Shown here in pieces: positions 21,301-42,638 of a DNA stretch of 64,000 bases (positions within the stretch are counted from its first letter, which is position 1; every line of letters begins with the position of its first letter). The notes under the pieces are model-generated. The model saw only the letters and a list, made by a program, of their open reading frames with translations, was not told the origin of the DNA and searched no databases. Source of the DNA: Albula goreensis. Taxonomy: Eukaryota; Chordata; Actinopteri; Albuliformes; Albulidae. The stretch spans positions 13,517,063-13,581,062 of the forward strand of contig CM040755.1 in assembly GCA_022829145.1 (NCBI GenBank). Direction: 5' to 3'. The position numbers and the translations under genes are program-made.

Positions 21301-23293
21301 TGTATTAATGTTGGACACGTATAATTGTTGATGACAACATCGTCATCAATTCATGCAAATTTACATACATACCAGACACTTTTTTCAGATACATTTTTAA
21401 AACATGGTGCACTTACTTGCCAGTCACCTCGGAAACGCCTATGTCTTGGACAAAACTGTAAAATCATTACTTAATAGCTTCGCAAAATTTGAATGTAATT
21501 TCAGTTTAAATATTTGTTTGGAAAACTATCATTGTCCACATATTAGAACCGACATGCTACCTGCTTTGTGCACAACTATTACACTGGTTCAAAAATGTGT
21601 AGTAGACCTTTCAAAACAAGGAAACGGCCAGCCTATAACTATCTCAGTCTTCGCTATCGTATAGGTCCTGTGAATGAAAATCCTCAAGATCCCCACTTCT
21701 GCAGCAAAAATTGCCTAAGCTTTCCACAGCTGAAATTAGTGGTAGAGCATATTAACATGCAAAATTAAAGGCCTGAAAAATATTTTCAAAATATGCACTA
21801 CAAATGTAGGATGCAAAGTATTGAGCAAAGACACACTACATAAAAAAATTGTTGTCTCTAAACTGCTCAAAATCAATACACCAATTAGACCTTTTAACTT
21901 GCAGCATATGTTTGCAATGTGGAAAAAAATGTTTATTTTCTCTTTACTGTAGTTTAACATGACCTTTTCTTTATCTTTTGCTGTTAGTAGTCTGGTAAGG
22001 CATGGCCCTTGAGATAGGGCAGGGAAGCAGTGATTACATCACCCTCACAAACCTAAGGACAATCCTACTCAAAAGATCTACCTTAATTTCCAGGAAACTG
22101 ACTTTTTAGTCATTAAAAAATTCTCTGACAATAACATTTTCAATCATGTCTCAGTGAAAACCTTTATGTATCATAAAAGTTTATATTTTCTGAAATTAAA
22201 TATTTACCACTACATTACCTTCATTGAAATATTTCAATAACAAATGTTCAATATAACAAAAAGGGGGTAACTTAAATGTGTGCCCCACTTATACATTGTA
22301 CCTGCAAACAAGGAACAACAAATCTCCAAAGATCTACACTTTAAACATCACAATAACTAAATTCCATAAACTGGCAGTCTACTAATTTTTGAAATCTTTC
22401 ATTCAGTGAAGTTTATTTTGATATTCAGGCTCTGATATAAGAAATTAATGAGAAATCTTTTTTGTTAATCCAACACCATAGGAAAACTATATGCAAAATG
22501 AAGTTCTGAGACGAGCTGTCTATTTCTGTTGTGTCAAATATTTCCACACAAAAACTACTTTAACACAAAAACATGAAATACTGCACATAACTGCATTCAA
22601 AGAAAGGCAGTATCTTCTTTTTGATTTAATTACAACATGATTACAACAAAAAAAGAGATTTCATTCAGATTATACAACATATGACCTGTACCATTTTATT
22701 TTGTTGCTTGAATGTATGTAGTGGTAACAGGGCCCCAAATGAATGTATTTGTTTTGTTTGTTGATTTTTTTTTTCAGGTCGAATACAATTGCAAGTACAG
22801 AAAAGCACAGCTTGGAAACCTGACAATTTGCAGAATACAGCAAACATGCTGATTTATACATGGAAAAAGTATTCAAAACTGGTAGATATTTAAAGTTATT
22901 GCAGTAACTTGCATTTCAGACACAGGAATTTTACAGGTAAAAGATTTTTGCTTTGTCAATGTTTTATAATTTACCAAAATAATATGCATTTAAAATCATG
23001 ACAAAGTCTTACTTCTGGTCATTCCATTGCCCAGCTTATAAAATATTACATTGGAAAGGGCTCAATGTCAGTACAGCATTAATTTCATGGTGTTTTGGTT
23101 TTCTTATGAACATTAAAGCTGTTTGTCTCATGAAAGGGCTACAGCAGAACAAAAATCAGCTGATTAAAGAAAGCACTTTTGTCAAATTCCATTTACCAGG
23201 CCTCCTCAAGTAGTTTTACCATTCTCACCTCTTTGAAATTTACCAACACTGCATTGTGGCCTTAAGCACGGTTTATTACATAACATGTGTCAA
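21300..23293 (-). other. cops2 3'UTR and cops2-secisbp2l intergenic gap
   Basis: AT-rich DNA downstream of the cops2 stop. Possible poly(A) signals on the minus strand (TTTATT on the plus strand) lie near 22696, 22411 and 21932. Which one is used is not clear. No ORF of interest is seen. Confidence 0.55.
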
Positions 23294-30046
<6,753 letters not shown>

Positions 30047-30671
30047 CTTGACTGGTGGCACGACTAGAGCCTATGCTTCCCAGAATGCTCTGCAAGAAAT
30101 AGCCACTTGTCCTGGAACTGATTCCACTTGAACTCTTTAGAGCTCCGCTACATAGTGGCAACCCTGACAGGGTACAAGCATTGCAGAAAGCACTTTAAAG
30201 CTGCTTTTATAAACAGTACCTAGCTAGATAACGTAAACTGTGTTCCCACATAAACGTATATAACTGCATATACATTTAGCTTTACGGCGATAGGTTAATT
30301 AAATCGATAACTGCAGTCTGCTACGATTTTAAGTATCTTTGCTAGAGTTTGCAAATGTCTTTATGTAGTGTTATTTCGGTAGCAAGCGAATTCATTTGCG
30401 AACTCAGTCACGCAATCTAGGTATAGATCGCTGATGGTCTAATGTTAGGGCAACTAACTAGCTAGCTAGCGAGTCAGCTTTCAGCCCATTCAAATGTGCA
30501 ATATTAGCAAACAGGATTTCCCTTCCGTACTCAATGAGCAGCAATTTCCGTAATTGTGGAGTGACGGTCAGCTGATTAAGTGGCAGTAAGATTGAAGTTT
30601 TTCTGTTTTTGGACAGTAAAACATAAAAAAGAAATCGTTCAAACAGCAACTTTTCAGTACGGTTCAACAAA
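30047..30671. promoter_or_regulatory. Head-to-head cops2/galk2 promoter region
   Basis: Only 625 bp separate the divergent start codons of cops2 (minus) and galk2 (plus). No TATA box is placed convincingly. The region holds a ZNF143/Staf-type motif at 30077-30088 and a GCTAGCTAGC word at 30461-30470. Divergent COPS2/GALK2 orientation is also the human arrangement as I recall it, so a shared bidirectional promoter is a reasonable inference. Confidence 0.7.
30077..30088 (+). promoter_or_regulatory. ZNF143/Staf-like binding motif
   Basis: TTCCCAGAATGC matches the core of the ZNF143 (Staf, SBS) consensus, roughly ACTACAATTCCCAGAATGC. It lies about 30 bp upstream of the cops2 ATG on the opposite strand. 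ZNF143 sites are typical of bidirectional housekeeping promoters. Confidence 0.6.
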
Positions 30672-30715
30672 ATGTCTGTACATGTACCAAAATTGCAGGT
30701 CCAACTGAATGAAAG
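30672..30715 (+). CDS. galk2: galk2 exon 1 (residues 1-15)
   Basis: Encodes [14 protein letters not shown] plus two bases, then donor GAAAG|GTGAGT. The N-terminus diverges from the human one, as is common here. Phase 2 joins exactly to exon 2. Confidence 0.86.
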
Positions 30716-33700
30716 GTGAGTTTAAAACCAGGGAGCTAATTATGAACGGTTGACAAAGCAAATGCTGCTTGAGTACTAATTATATAGTTTACTACAGACA
30801 CTTTTAAGGTTGAAAATTTGAAAAGAAAAAGCTTTAAGAGTACTCAAATATAAAATATGTTGTGTGAGCATATTTATATAATACATTTTATTCATTGTAG
30901 TGGTGTAAGCTAAGAATAAGATATTTTTCGTATGTATTTTTATTAACTAACTGATGTGACAGCAAAACGTTAATTTGTTTCTAGTCAAGTAACTTAAATC
31001 AGAGTGTTTCCTGTAACGTTACAGGTCATTTCTCCGAATCTCCTTTTAGGTTGCAGAAATTGAAAGAGATCTTTTTACAGAAGTTTGGGAAGGCACCTCA
31101 GTTTTACGCATATGCTCCTGGCCGGGTAAATTTAATAGGTAATGGAAATGTCACTAATAATAAATTCATACCGTATTCAGTCACAATAACTAATTGGCTA
31201 TTATGGTTTTACAATCATTTCAGACAATACTCTCAGTATGATAATTAATTCTTTTGTAAGAGGATCCCATCATTATAGGAATCCATTGCCCGTTACTCTA
31301 TTACTGTAACCTCTTTATTCTTTTTCTTTTTAAGGAGAGCATATTGACTATTGTGGATATGCTGTTCTTCCTATGGCAATTGAGCAAAACATCCTTGCTG
31401 CTGTCTCAGTGAATGAGGCTCAGACTATACAACTGGCAAATGCAAATCCTCAATACAAGTAAGACAAGTTAATGAAAAAAAAAAAAAAAACTTGTTCTAC
31501 TTTATCAAGTTGGTCATTTGGCTGATGATACTGAATAAGATTAACACAGCATTAATTTAGGGTACTGCATTATTTTAGTCCAATTAATTTACCATGTCAA
31601 ACAGAAGGTGGCGCTATTACATAAAGTATCGTTGAAAAGTGTACTGATTTGCAGTGATTACACGGTGTCTGCTGGAGACATGAAGATTGACAGAGCAAAC
31701 CCACAATGGCATTATTATTTTCTTTGTGGAGTGAAAGGAATACAGGTGAGATGTACATACGTACATAAATACCTCTTTTATGATTTTGTAGGTAAAATCT
31801 ATTTTATTAAAGGTCAATGAGATGTCCAACTATTATCTTACATACTCTGCACTTTCATTCCTAAACATTTGAACAGTGTGCCTGCAATTTATTTTATCAA
31901 TACCTGCTTTATGCCTGCTTGTTATGTCATGGCATTACACTGTTCAACATGCCATTCTTTAGATACTGTCATTGCATCAAACAAATCTTGGTAACCTTTA
32001 TGCATTTTGGGAAGATGGAATAGCTTAATTCATTCACTTCAGTTATGAAGATTACTGTCTCCTGGTCAGGCTATTGATTAAAAGGCATTGCTGGAAATAT
32101 GTATGCAGAAATAGTTGGTCCATAAGTAAAGTACTGTGACTTTTCCGATGGCCAATAAATTTACAATAAATGAACGAAATAATGTCAAACTATTATGGTC
32201 ATGTTTAAACAATAGTTGAATCTATTTTTTAGGCAAAACAAATTTAGTGGAAAAATTATGATGAGACTTTTGATATGAAGAGTAATTAATTAGATCATTA
32301 GAGTATGTTTTAATTGGCAAGGGGGGGACGTTGGCTGAAAAAATTACAAAGCACAGCCGACTACAATAATATGTCTAGTTCTGATCGGGTCCAGCGGGAT
32401 AATCTGTTTATATTAATTTGAACATGTAAGCCCATTGGGATACAACTTGAGCAAAACTTGGCAGAGTTTAAGGTTTTTTTTCTCTCTGAAGCTGGAGTAT
32501 ATTCTTTGCAAACATTGCGTGATAACTCTGAAAGCCCAATTCAGATCTGAGTCAACCCCATGGATCAGGTTCAGTTTAAATATATTCCTCAAATGTTTTT
32601 AAACAACGTTGGCTGCCACACTGCACAAAAAGGGCATTTGCAGGGGCCTCACTTCAGCCAATAATCTGTTTCACTTGCTGGAGAGGCAATTTTAGAATGT
32701 AGTCAGTAAAAGATTTTATTGCAAAAGAAGTTTGTTTTTTGAGATTATATATTATTGTCTCCAAGATTTACACAAGGTGATTGAAACCTTTGTCCCTCTC
32801 CTGCTGTAAAAGATGATGGCATAATAAAATCACACATCAATTATTTGCAGTGCGCTTGGTTCATGTGTTTTTATTGTATACATGTAAAACCTCTCATTCC
32901 AAAGAATTCAGCGCCTAAGGAAAGAATAAATGTGATTGAAGGTCTCCATATAAAGTACTATATCCAGTTTTACTATATCGTATGTATTGGTTTGTATGTT
33001 CGTGCTTGTGTACGTGTGCATGTATGAAAGTGGTTATTCAGGAAGGAACTGAGGCTGATGTACTCTAAAGCATAAAATACATAAAAATGTGTTCAATATC
33101 CTGTCAATGATTTTCCTTATTGTGGTAATAGTGTCATTTATCATCACAGAGCCAGTGGTATGCACAGTTTCTGTCATCGCTCCATTAACAGCAAGGTGAT
33201 TTCACCCCCAGGAGCACTTGGGCCTCGCAGTGCCAGCTGGGATGCAGTGTGTCCTGGATGGAACAGTGCCTGCCAGTTCAGGCTTGTCCAGCTCCAGCGC
33301 TCTGGTGTGCTGTGCAGGTCTCCTCACTGTAGAGGCCAATCGCAAGACTCTCTCAAAGGTAACACTCTTTCACATGCTCCCTGTTTCTCTCTCTCTCACA
33401 CACACTGACACACACAGCTGTAGGAAGCCCTCAAGATGAGAATGATGTCTCTAGAGATAACTGGTGGAAATGGATGTTGAGCAGATGGAGGAAAGGAGGT
33501 TTAGAGTATACAGCATAGTTGTGAGTAGAGATAGCCAGGCCATTTAGTTTGTGCTGTCTGGTCTGAATTCTGTGGATTTCAGTCTTTATCTAAGTGTTCA
33601 AGCTCATATCTTATTTTTGTTGCTGCAACTGGTGAGTTTCAAAAAGGGGTAAATGAAAGAATTACCACTTTTTTTTAAAAGATTATCAAGAGAATGCTGT

Positions 33701-36700
33701 ATCAGATTTGAGAAGAGTCCATTGATGAAGGAAGAACATGTATTTTATGTATTTCTATCATTTAGTTTCCTGATACTTGGAACCCATGAGCCAAACATGT
33801 TTTTGCATTAATTGCAGAGTTGACTGAATAAGACAGCACATGCAATTACCATTAATGGGTGAATCACAAAATTATATAATGCAGTTGATTTTTAATCAGC
33901 AGTACTTTGTGAATTTCTCAGTTCTTCACATACAGTTTTGTAGAAGATGGAATCAGAATTTCTGTGAGATACTGTTTGTGATGTTGGAATGTTCATAGGG
34001 AAGACAAATAGTCATGGTTTACAGCACTTTACCTGCTCATGTATGCATTTTTGACAAATCAGAACCTTCTAGAGGTCAAGCTCACAGTACCCTTGCTAGT
34101 TTCAGGAATAGCTGCAGCCATGACTAATTCATTGGTAGAATTCTGTGTCATTCAATGTTAAAGTTGCAATCCACTGGGGTTGATCTGACTGGTTGAAAGT
34201 GGTGTACCACAGCATGTACCAGCCTGCTCATCTGCACCCACAGTCTCACTTTGAACCCCCAACATTTCTGATCCTGAAACTCATAAACATGACGGAGAAA
34301 GCCTTTCAAGTGTTATAGCTGTAAGCTAGTCTTGTTTCATTAAAAAACGCTGCATATTAATATTACCCCTCTGTCAAAAATGTATATACAAGGCTTTATC
34401 TGCCGTTTAATTTTGAGTTGCCAAAAACAGTTTTATGTGCAACCTAATGACCGTAACACAGTTAATGTAATCTTGTTTTTGACAGTTTCTTAAACATTAC
34501 CAGAGCCTTTTATAAGTCTCCAACATGGCACTTGGCAACAGAGCTGCTGTGTATTTTTCACAGCCTGTTGCTGGATTTTATATTTCTCTAAATGTGTTTT
34601 TCACTTACGTGCTCACGGAAAGGGTGCCGCCTGACAACAGGCTTGTGCCAGTGCTTGCCTTGGGTTATCTCTGCGCAGGGCTGACTGCGCTCATTCATCC
34701 ACCTGTGGAGGATGCGTGACTAAACATTTTTTACAATGCAGAAGCGTGTTTCACTTTATATACACCAATTTGGGTCTGCTGAGCTGTTATTGCACTTCGT
34801 GCCGGGCTCCAAGGCCAGAAAACACACACACACAGCAAAGCATGCACGCACACCCACATCATCTCACGCGAGCGCACACACACATTGGCAGGCTCTATGT
34901 GCCGGGGCCCCGTTAGCATTGTGTGGGGGCATGCAGAGGGGAGGAGTGCCGTACAGCTAGTTTTAGACAGACACAGACTTTTTTCTTTGGTCATCCTATT
35001 GACCCCTGTGCAGGGCCATGGCCCATTTTGCCCATAGCAGACTGCCACTACCACCCTTACCTAGAGCAGGGCAGTCTGTTACATTATAAACTATGAGAGG
35101 GGATTATAACCCTTTCTGTACCAAACCCATTAGCTTTAGACTTCATGAAGCAAAATCACAGCACTGTTGGTACTGTTTTCTACTTTTATCATTGGAAAAA
35201 GAAAACTGTAAATAAATATATCAGTATTAAGTGAAGTTCGAAACCCTATATCCCAAAATATCTTAACATTACATTTTAGAAAGTAACTTCTATTTATTGG
35301 TATTTCATGGGAAAAAAGGGAACAAATGTCATTGTTTTGTTTTAGTGAGTTTGAGCGTAGTCGTTTTCAAAGACACAGCTATGATAAACACGTCATCACA
35401 ATGAAAGATCTACCGTGCCAAAGTAAACTGCACATTCAGATAACATTATGTGACAAAGTCATTGTTTTGATTTCACGCTGACATTAAGGGTGGCTTGTTA
35501 ACAGCATCAAGCTGTTTTGTTTTCATTAATTTTTTTCATCTTTTCTGCTCAATTGCTGTTAAAAATAAAAACAGATGTTAAGTGCACATCTCAAGTCACA
35601 ACACTAATCGCACGATCAAGGTTTTTCTTTGGATATAGATTGCTTGACTACACCATAACTTCAAGCTTTGTCTATCTCCAAGCACCCCTATTGAAAGAAA
35701 GTGAATGTGCTTGTAATCTCTTTTTGTGTCATGGGGTTGTGTAGCTGGTCACTTATCCTTATATATAGATCATGTTCTCCAAGAGTTTGTACCCTCTTTC
35801 TACCTTAAAAAATGGGTATGAAATGTAGCTGCAGGCAGTCATTTTGGAGAACATACATGAAAATCTAAAGTGAAGATAGTGAATATACAGCCAGTGTAAA
35901 TTGCACCTAAGTGCCAAATTAGTTCCTAAAGAGTTGTTGTTGTGTTGTTCATATAAAAAAAAATTGAGAAAATGCTTTAGATGGTTTTGAGGTTACACAA
36001 AGTTTCCTAAGTTTCATAGGTATATTTTATGATATAAAGGCCAATGTGTTGCATGGTCATAGGTCTGATTTATCAGAAAAAAGAATTATGTAAGCAATGA
36101 GTGATTGGTAACTGCACCAAATATGAAGCCTCTGCAAAGTAACAGTAATACTAATGTAATGAAAATATGAGGTGTGGCAATTATATAATGAGATGACTGC
36201 TCAAGAAAAACATGTCTACTTCAAGTGAAGTGTAACAGCGAACTGAAGACGTGAGTGGATTGAAACTTTCCAGGGTTGTTTATGCTTGCCTTTTGGTCAA
36301 TGGACACCACGTGGTTTCCACATGCATGCTGTGCTTAGACTTACATAAGTCTAGTCTCATTATTTAATAGCCACAACTTGTAATGCTGGTTAGTATCATC
36401 ATGTTTTGATTTAGTGAACTCTGCAGAGTCCTGTTACAGCTGTCAATGTAAGTATCACTATGCTGCAAGGATGGTGAAATATAAGCTTTTTGTGAGAATC
36501 CACGACTACTACAAGTTCATTGGTTCATGGTGGCCATGTTGTGTGTGACACAAACTTTCCTCCAGCAGGTATTGAAAATTGGCTGATAGACTGTGCATTG
36601 CATTGTAAATTTTGTGCACATCTATCAAACCATCTAGATAGATCTTTTTGTGTTTTCCATAAATATAAGAATGATAAAATTATGATGAACTTGAAGAAAG

Positions 36701-39700
36701 TTATTGGTGAGGGGGGATCTATGCAGTAGCTTTGAGTCCATAAGTCAAGCAAGGCAGGCTACGTGAGTATTTAAAGACTGTAATTTCAGTTGACTGTCAT
36801 GGTATCACCAAGAGGTCAGTCAATGTGAAAATTGCTCATTAGCTGTTCCTGCACAACTTTGTATCAGTGTATGAAATTTCACCAACTGAGTGACCACAGT
36901 GGACAAAAATTAGGTTGCATATTTCCAGTAATGTCTCTTAAACCAACTGTATAATTAGTGAAATATTTCCATGTGCAAACAAGGTCTAGAATTTTTTCAG
37001 CAAGAAAAGAAGGGAAACATATTGTTCACAGCTAAAATGAATGGAAATAATTCAGAGCTAAATCTGCACTTTCTATGAATCTAATAAAATATTCATAAAT
37101 GTGTGCATACAGTTAGCTATATATAATAAACAATAGACAATTTACGATTGAAAATTCTGTCTGTGTTGTTACAATGTGTCTGAGAGCTTTGTTAAATGGC
37201 AATCACATTTATATCTCTTCTTGGCAGAAAATGGTTTGTACGCAAACTAACCGTGAGTGGACATTTTGGTTTTTTGTTTTGACAATGTATTTGCACAGAA
37301 GAGAGTGAGGTTTAGACAGTATATCATTATTTAAGAATATTCTGGTATACATTACCCAGGTCATAAAATGGTGAATTGAAAATGGTTGGCTGCAATAAAT
37401 TCACACATAATGTTTCTTGTAATGTAGGGCCGTTGTTGTCCTTATACTGCTATATTTTCCTCAGTTATAAAAATTAAAAAATCCTGTTCTTGATTATTAC
37501 TTACCAGAGCTCAGAGTTTATCACTGTATGAACCAGCCAGCTGAAATGAAACATTGTAGCTTGAGACCTTTTTACTTGCTTTGCTAAATTCTTCCCATTC
37601 ACTTTACTTCACATGGCTACAATTTTACTGCCAGTTTAGTCAGGTGTGCATATTTCCACTGCACACGTGGTATACCTGAGTGCTCTATCTAAACTAATTT
37701 TAAGTAAACTTAGTATGGTCCTGGAAGCAAATGCAACTTAGACAGAGAGCACATTAAAGAGAGAGTACACAGAGTTTCTATAAACCAGAAATATTTGTAG
37801 AATTGTATGGTGTGTGCAAGATGTATCTAACAGAAACCTTTCTCCTTGGCTATTTTCAAATTCTTGTCAATGATTTAAATACTTCAGACGGCAGCCCTCA
37901 AGAGTTAACCCCCAAGAAACCTGGCTGTTTTGTTAGGACATTAGAATGAAAATTTTTGATTCAGGTTGGCTGTGTATAAAAATTATAATTATTACAACTT
38001 GCTCTTGTTCACAGCAAAGTATTCTGTACATTTCATATATGGCCTGCCCTCAATAAGTAATAATAACCAACCAGTAGTGAAACTTTTGTCAGAACACCTC
38101 TTTAATTAATTATGCCTACTGAGTGTCCAACACACTTGCTTCCAAATTGGCTTTTGTGTTTTCTAAATGGTTCAATCCAGATAACTGTGTATAAGTGTAA
38201 AACAGCAAATTTGTTAGAGAGTGTCTTTTCTGTTTGTCCCTCAGACAGTTGTGTGGGGAACCACCGCAGCAGGGGTTGCTCTTTTCTGGGCTTTTAAGCA
38301 AAGTGACCAATTAGATGCAATAATTTTCACATCTTTTTGAAAGGTCTGGTTTGTTCCCCTGATTTTGTTTCATCATTTATTTTTTCCAGTTTGCAATCTG
38401 CGGTTGTGCCTCATGTCTTAGTTTGTCTGTGCCTTTGTGCTTCAAGTTGCAGCTGAAGAGCTTTCAGTCCTCAGGTACACTCCACACCAGTGACAAATTT
38501 ACAGCCTGCAAGCTTAATAATGTTACAGGAGAGCCCATCAATGATCTAATGGGAGTATATCTTCTACTCAGGATCAGTAGTCTGTGGTTGCCAGGTGCAT
38601 TTTCTGGTGGAAGTACTGCAGCAGTATGTTGAGGAATCTTGGTAAAGTTAAAGCCAGCCTATCACAGTTTATGAAGCCTGTCTGTGAGGCTGCTTTGGAT
38701 GCTAGCTCTTTGGACCAGTTCGGTACACTGCCACATCCTCGCTGGCTTTTTGACCCTAGCAATTTACACATTTGTCCAACCCTCTCCTTACAGAGACAAG
38801 TACTCATTACATCTGTTTGAGAACAGGAAGGGGGGATGGTAGAATATGGCTTTAGACCAGCTGCGGAACACTCTTGAAGCCGAGGAACACTTGTGGGAGA
38901 AGTGGACAGAGAAATAGAGTCATTCAGTGATAATGTAGATAAAAGTTAAACTTTAGGTGGCATCAGTGTTGATCAAAGGCCACTTTTGAAGTTAAGTATG
39001 AAAATGAACTGGGCCTGTCAGGGTGAAGAGCAAGCAACTACAGAGAGCTCAACCCATTATAACTCTGTTTACTCCAGAGGTACAATCGGAATTCACCAAG
39101 TATTGTAGCCTGGTGGTCTTTCTTTCGTGAGGTCTGCATGCCTTTTCCCTTTTGTGGAAACCCAGTTGCAAATAGTATTTTTCCATTCCTTGGAAAAAGT
39201 AAAAAAAAAAAAAAAAAAAAAAAACATTTAGTCAGAGGGGCTCTAATATCCTTTTACGTGCCCGATCTTCTCTGTGAGACCAAAACCTTTAAGCACTATG
39301 AGACATTGTGAAACTCTGAATGTTTTGTTGAAGAAAAATATACAATGTATCAAAGAGCAGACACATGTAATCGCTCACTGTCACATTGCATATTGATTTC
39401 AGAAAAGTTACTATGGAGAATAAGACAAGGTCATCTAAAAGCAAGAGAACCTTTCCTAGTTCAGGTTCTAAACAAAATAATTCTACTTATCCCATCCCTT
39501 AAGCTCATCTGAACTACATCATGGAAGTCACAGACTGAAAGTCAACTGAGAGAAACTAAACAAGAAATAATAAAGTAAGTCATCAAACACTAACATCAAT
39601 AAAAATGTGGTACAGATACAATTTTTGAAGCCATGTCTGGGATGAAAAGTTGCATAAATTTAAGCCTGAGGTCAAACTTTCAATTGCACTGTCAAACAGC

Positions 39701-42545
39701 TCAGCTGAGGGTGCTTGACTTCAAGAAACAACATGACATTGCCTGTCAACCTGAGTTTTCCACATCTGAAACTTTGAACAGACCTGAGCATCCTTTTTAA
39801 ATGGTAAAATCCTATCCAGTTGGAAAATGTTTACGAGGGCAAGTGTAATAAAACAAATATTATTACACAAATTACAGTCTATTAGTGATGTAGCTCAAGC
39901 ATATGGCAGAGATTTTACCATGACTGCAATAAACAATTATTTGGCTTAGGTCCAGCAATGCATCATAACTGCAGGCCTGATTTACTTGTTTTGAGAGGCA
40001 GGTTTTCCAAACAAGTGTTCTGGAGTGAATGCATTGACTTGCCATATGTAAATAACATGCATTATAACATGGCCTGGATGTATTCTCAGGTCTGATTTGT
40101 CCAGAGGAACATTGAGGTTATTGTTTTCTGATAAGTGTTCTGATCTCTGGGTGCTTTTACTTTGTACAGTAATTGTATCGCTCAGTACTCAGACATAATA
40201 CAATTAGAATTAAGTGCAATTAAAGTATTCTAATAAAAAGTCTGAACGATTTCTTTTTAAAAGGCTAACTGTGGATAAAACAAAGGCATTATCCAGTAAA
40301 TACATTAGTTACAACAACTTACATCTAGCTAGGTTTTGTGGTTAGGGGTGCAGTTTTTATTCAGTTTGCAATATAGTCATAGTTTAGCTAGCATTAACTA
40401 TGAACAGGCTAGTTACGACCAATTTTCTGACCAGGGGACTGCGATGGATTGGCCTCTAGTGTCTATATGGTTTTGCTTATGGGCTGGATTTATTTTTGGC
40501 GTGGTATAAGTGAAATAATGCACTCCAAAACCTCATGTTACACAATATTTCTGTATTTTGCAAAGGGAACATCCTTTAACAGAGCCTCATCCTTCACCTA
40601 AGGGTTGTCTAACAGGACACTTTGTCTATCAAGTATGCAAGGAATAATGCATGACAAAGAAATTAAATCTTTATTCACTGACTGTGAAGCCTAACTTTGA
40701 TAGGCTTCCATAACATGTTTTAGCACAGCAACCTGAATTTGTTCCTCAATGAAACAGTCTAAAGAAAAACCTGAGAGCTTTAGAAAGTTGATCTTTATGA
40801 TAGTGTTGCATTTCAGAAACAGGGCATGGTGGATTTCCACCTTCTCCATCCTCTCAACTCAAAGAATTGAACACATTCCTCCTCATAGAATGGTCCAGTA
40901 TTCCACAAGATACTGTTCAAAACACATATAACGGCTGTCTGAAATGGTAACCCAACTCGTAATATACTCATATATTTGTGGTTTCTGTTATTTTGTCCAC
41001 CCCCTGTGTATGGCCTAATATTTTTATATTATGCTGACATCTGAGATAACTTAGATTCCACAAAGTTATTTGATTAAGGACCAGAACCCTTAAAACATTA
41101 TTTTGTAACATTCTTGCTTTTTACTTGATGAGACTAGTCAAAATCATAAATGTTATGGGGCCAACAAATAAACAGCACAGTTATATTGCTCCACTGGTAT
41201 TTGACCCTTTAGGTTTTCTTTGTTTTTTGCAAGCCACCATCACCCTCACCAGTCCAGATCCCAGCTTTATGGTGGTTGTTGTTTTTACCTCAATGTTTTG
41301 TTTCTGTTATAGGTTTATCTTTCATGACAAAATAAATGGCACACAAGTTTTTTTTAACAGAAACTACCCCAACTTTGTTTCAAGATAAATGTTTAGAAAT
41401 TCCAAGTGAATTATTTGTCAACAAGAGACTGTGTCTGCTCTGTACCCATGGGTAACACAACCCTGCAATGGAGCATGCAAGAAGGCAAGAACTCTCAGAT
41501 TCTAACCACATGAAGTGCACAGGTTTTCCTCAGGCAAAAATAAATCGTTTGGAACAGTACTGATTTTATGTTCTTGCCTGTGCCAACTGAGGGTTAAAGT
41601 TGTCAAACCATCTGTTAAACCAGGGACTAGGATGAGAAGATACCATAGCATTCTTTTGTCTGAGATAACAGTTTATCATAATGCTCCGTTAATTATCACA
41701 TGGTATTTGGATGCAAATTCCCCAAAACGCTGAATGATAAAAAACTGATTAGATATGCAGACGGTTCCGATTTCTGCTGGGAAAATGAAGGAAACGCACA
41801 AAATGGTAAATGTAGAATATTTTCTCAGTCTAATTGGGTTAAGTCTTAGCAGCAGTGACTGCATATTTAGATCAGCTGTCTGTCTGATCTTGAGTTTTAT
41901 TTGGGCACGCTTTTTAGCCATGGCCTGGGACGGAAAGAAATCGGGGTCACAAGAAACTCCCGAGCAAAAATAGAAAATGTAGACTTTTACAATCTGTCAG
42001 GATGTATAAAGCTGTTGGGGAGAGGTCTTACTAGAGCTTTCTGGGCACCTTTCCCACCGTCGCAGGAATTCCAGTGTGATTAACCGGTTTTTAAGTCGGA
42101 CTGTGTTTACTTGCCAGCGTGAGCTGGAGGATGGGAACAGTGCAGCTATTTGTGTGGTCATCGGAGACCTTCATCTGCCGTGCATCAGACTGGCGGTCTG
42201 GGGTTCGAGAGAGTTGAGGAGGAGATAACCATCGGGCCCTGAATTTTGTGGTCATGATGACATCCAGATAAAAGCTTCACAAACGTGTCCCTGCTGCAGC
42301 TGCAAGCCAGTGCCATTGCCACATAAAACATATGTGAAAATCCTGCAAATTGCAACTTAGCATGCAAACCGTAAGCAGATGGGGCTGTTAATTAGTGTTG
42401 TGTACAGTATAATGAGAGCATGTTGCTGGTTCCCTTAGAGTGGAGGGTTTCTTGAACACCTGAATGCTTCGGTCTGTATTTGATTTAGATTTATTCTTCC
42501 ATGGCTGCAGACAGGCTAGATAGACATACCTTTTATTATTTTTTT

Positions 42546-42638
<93 letters not shown>

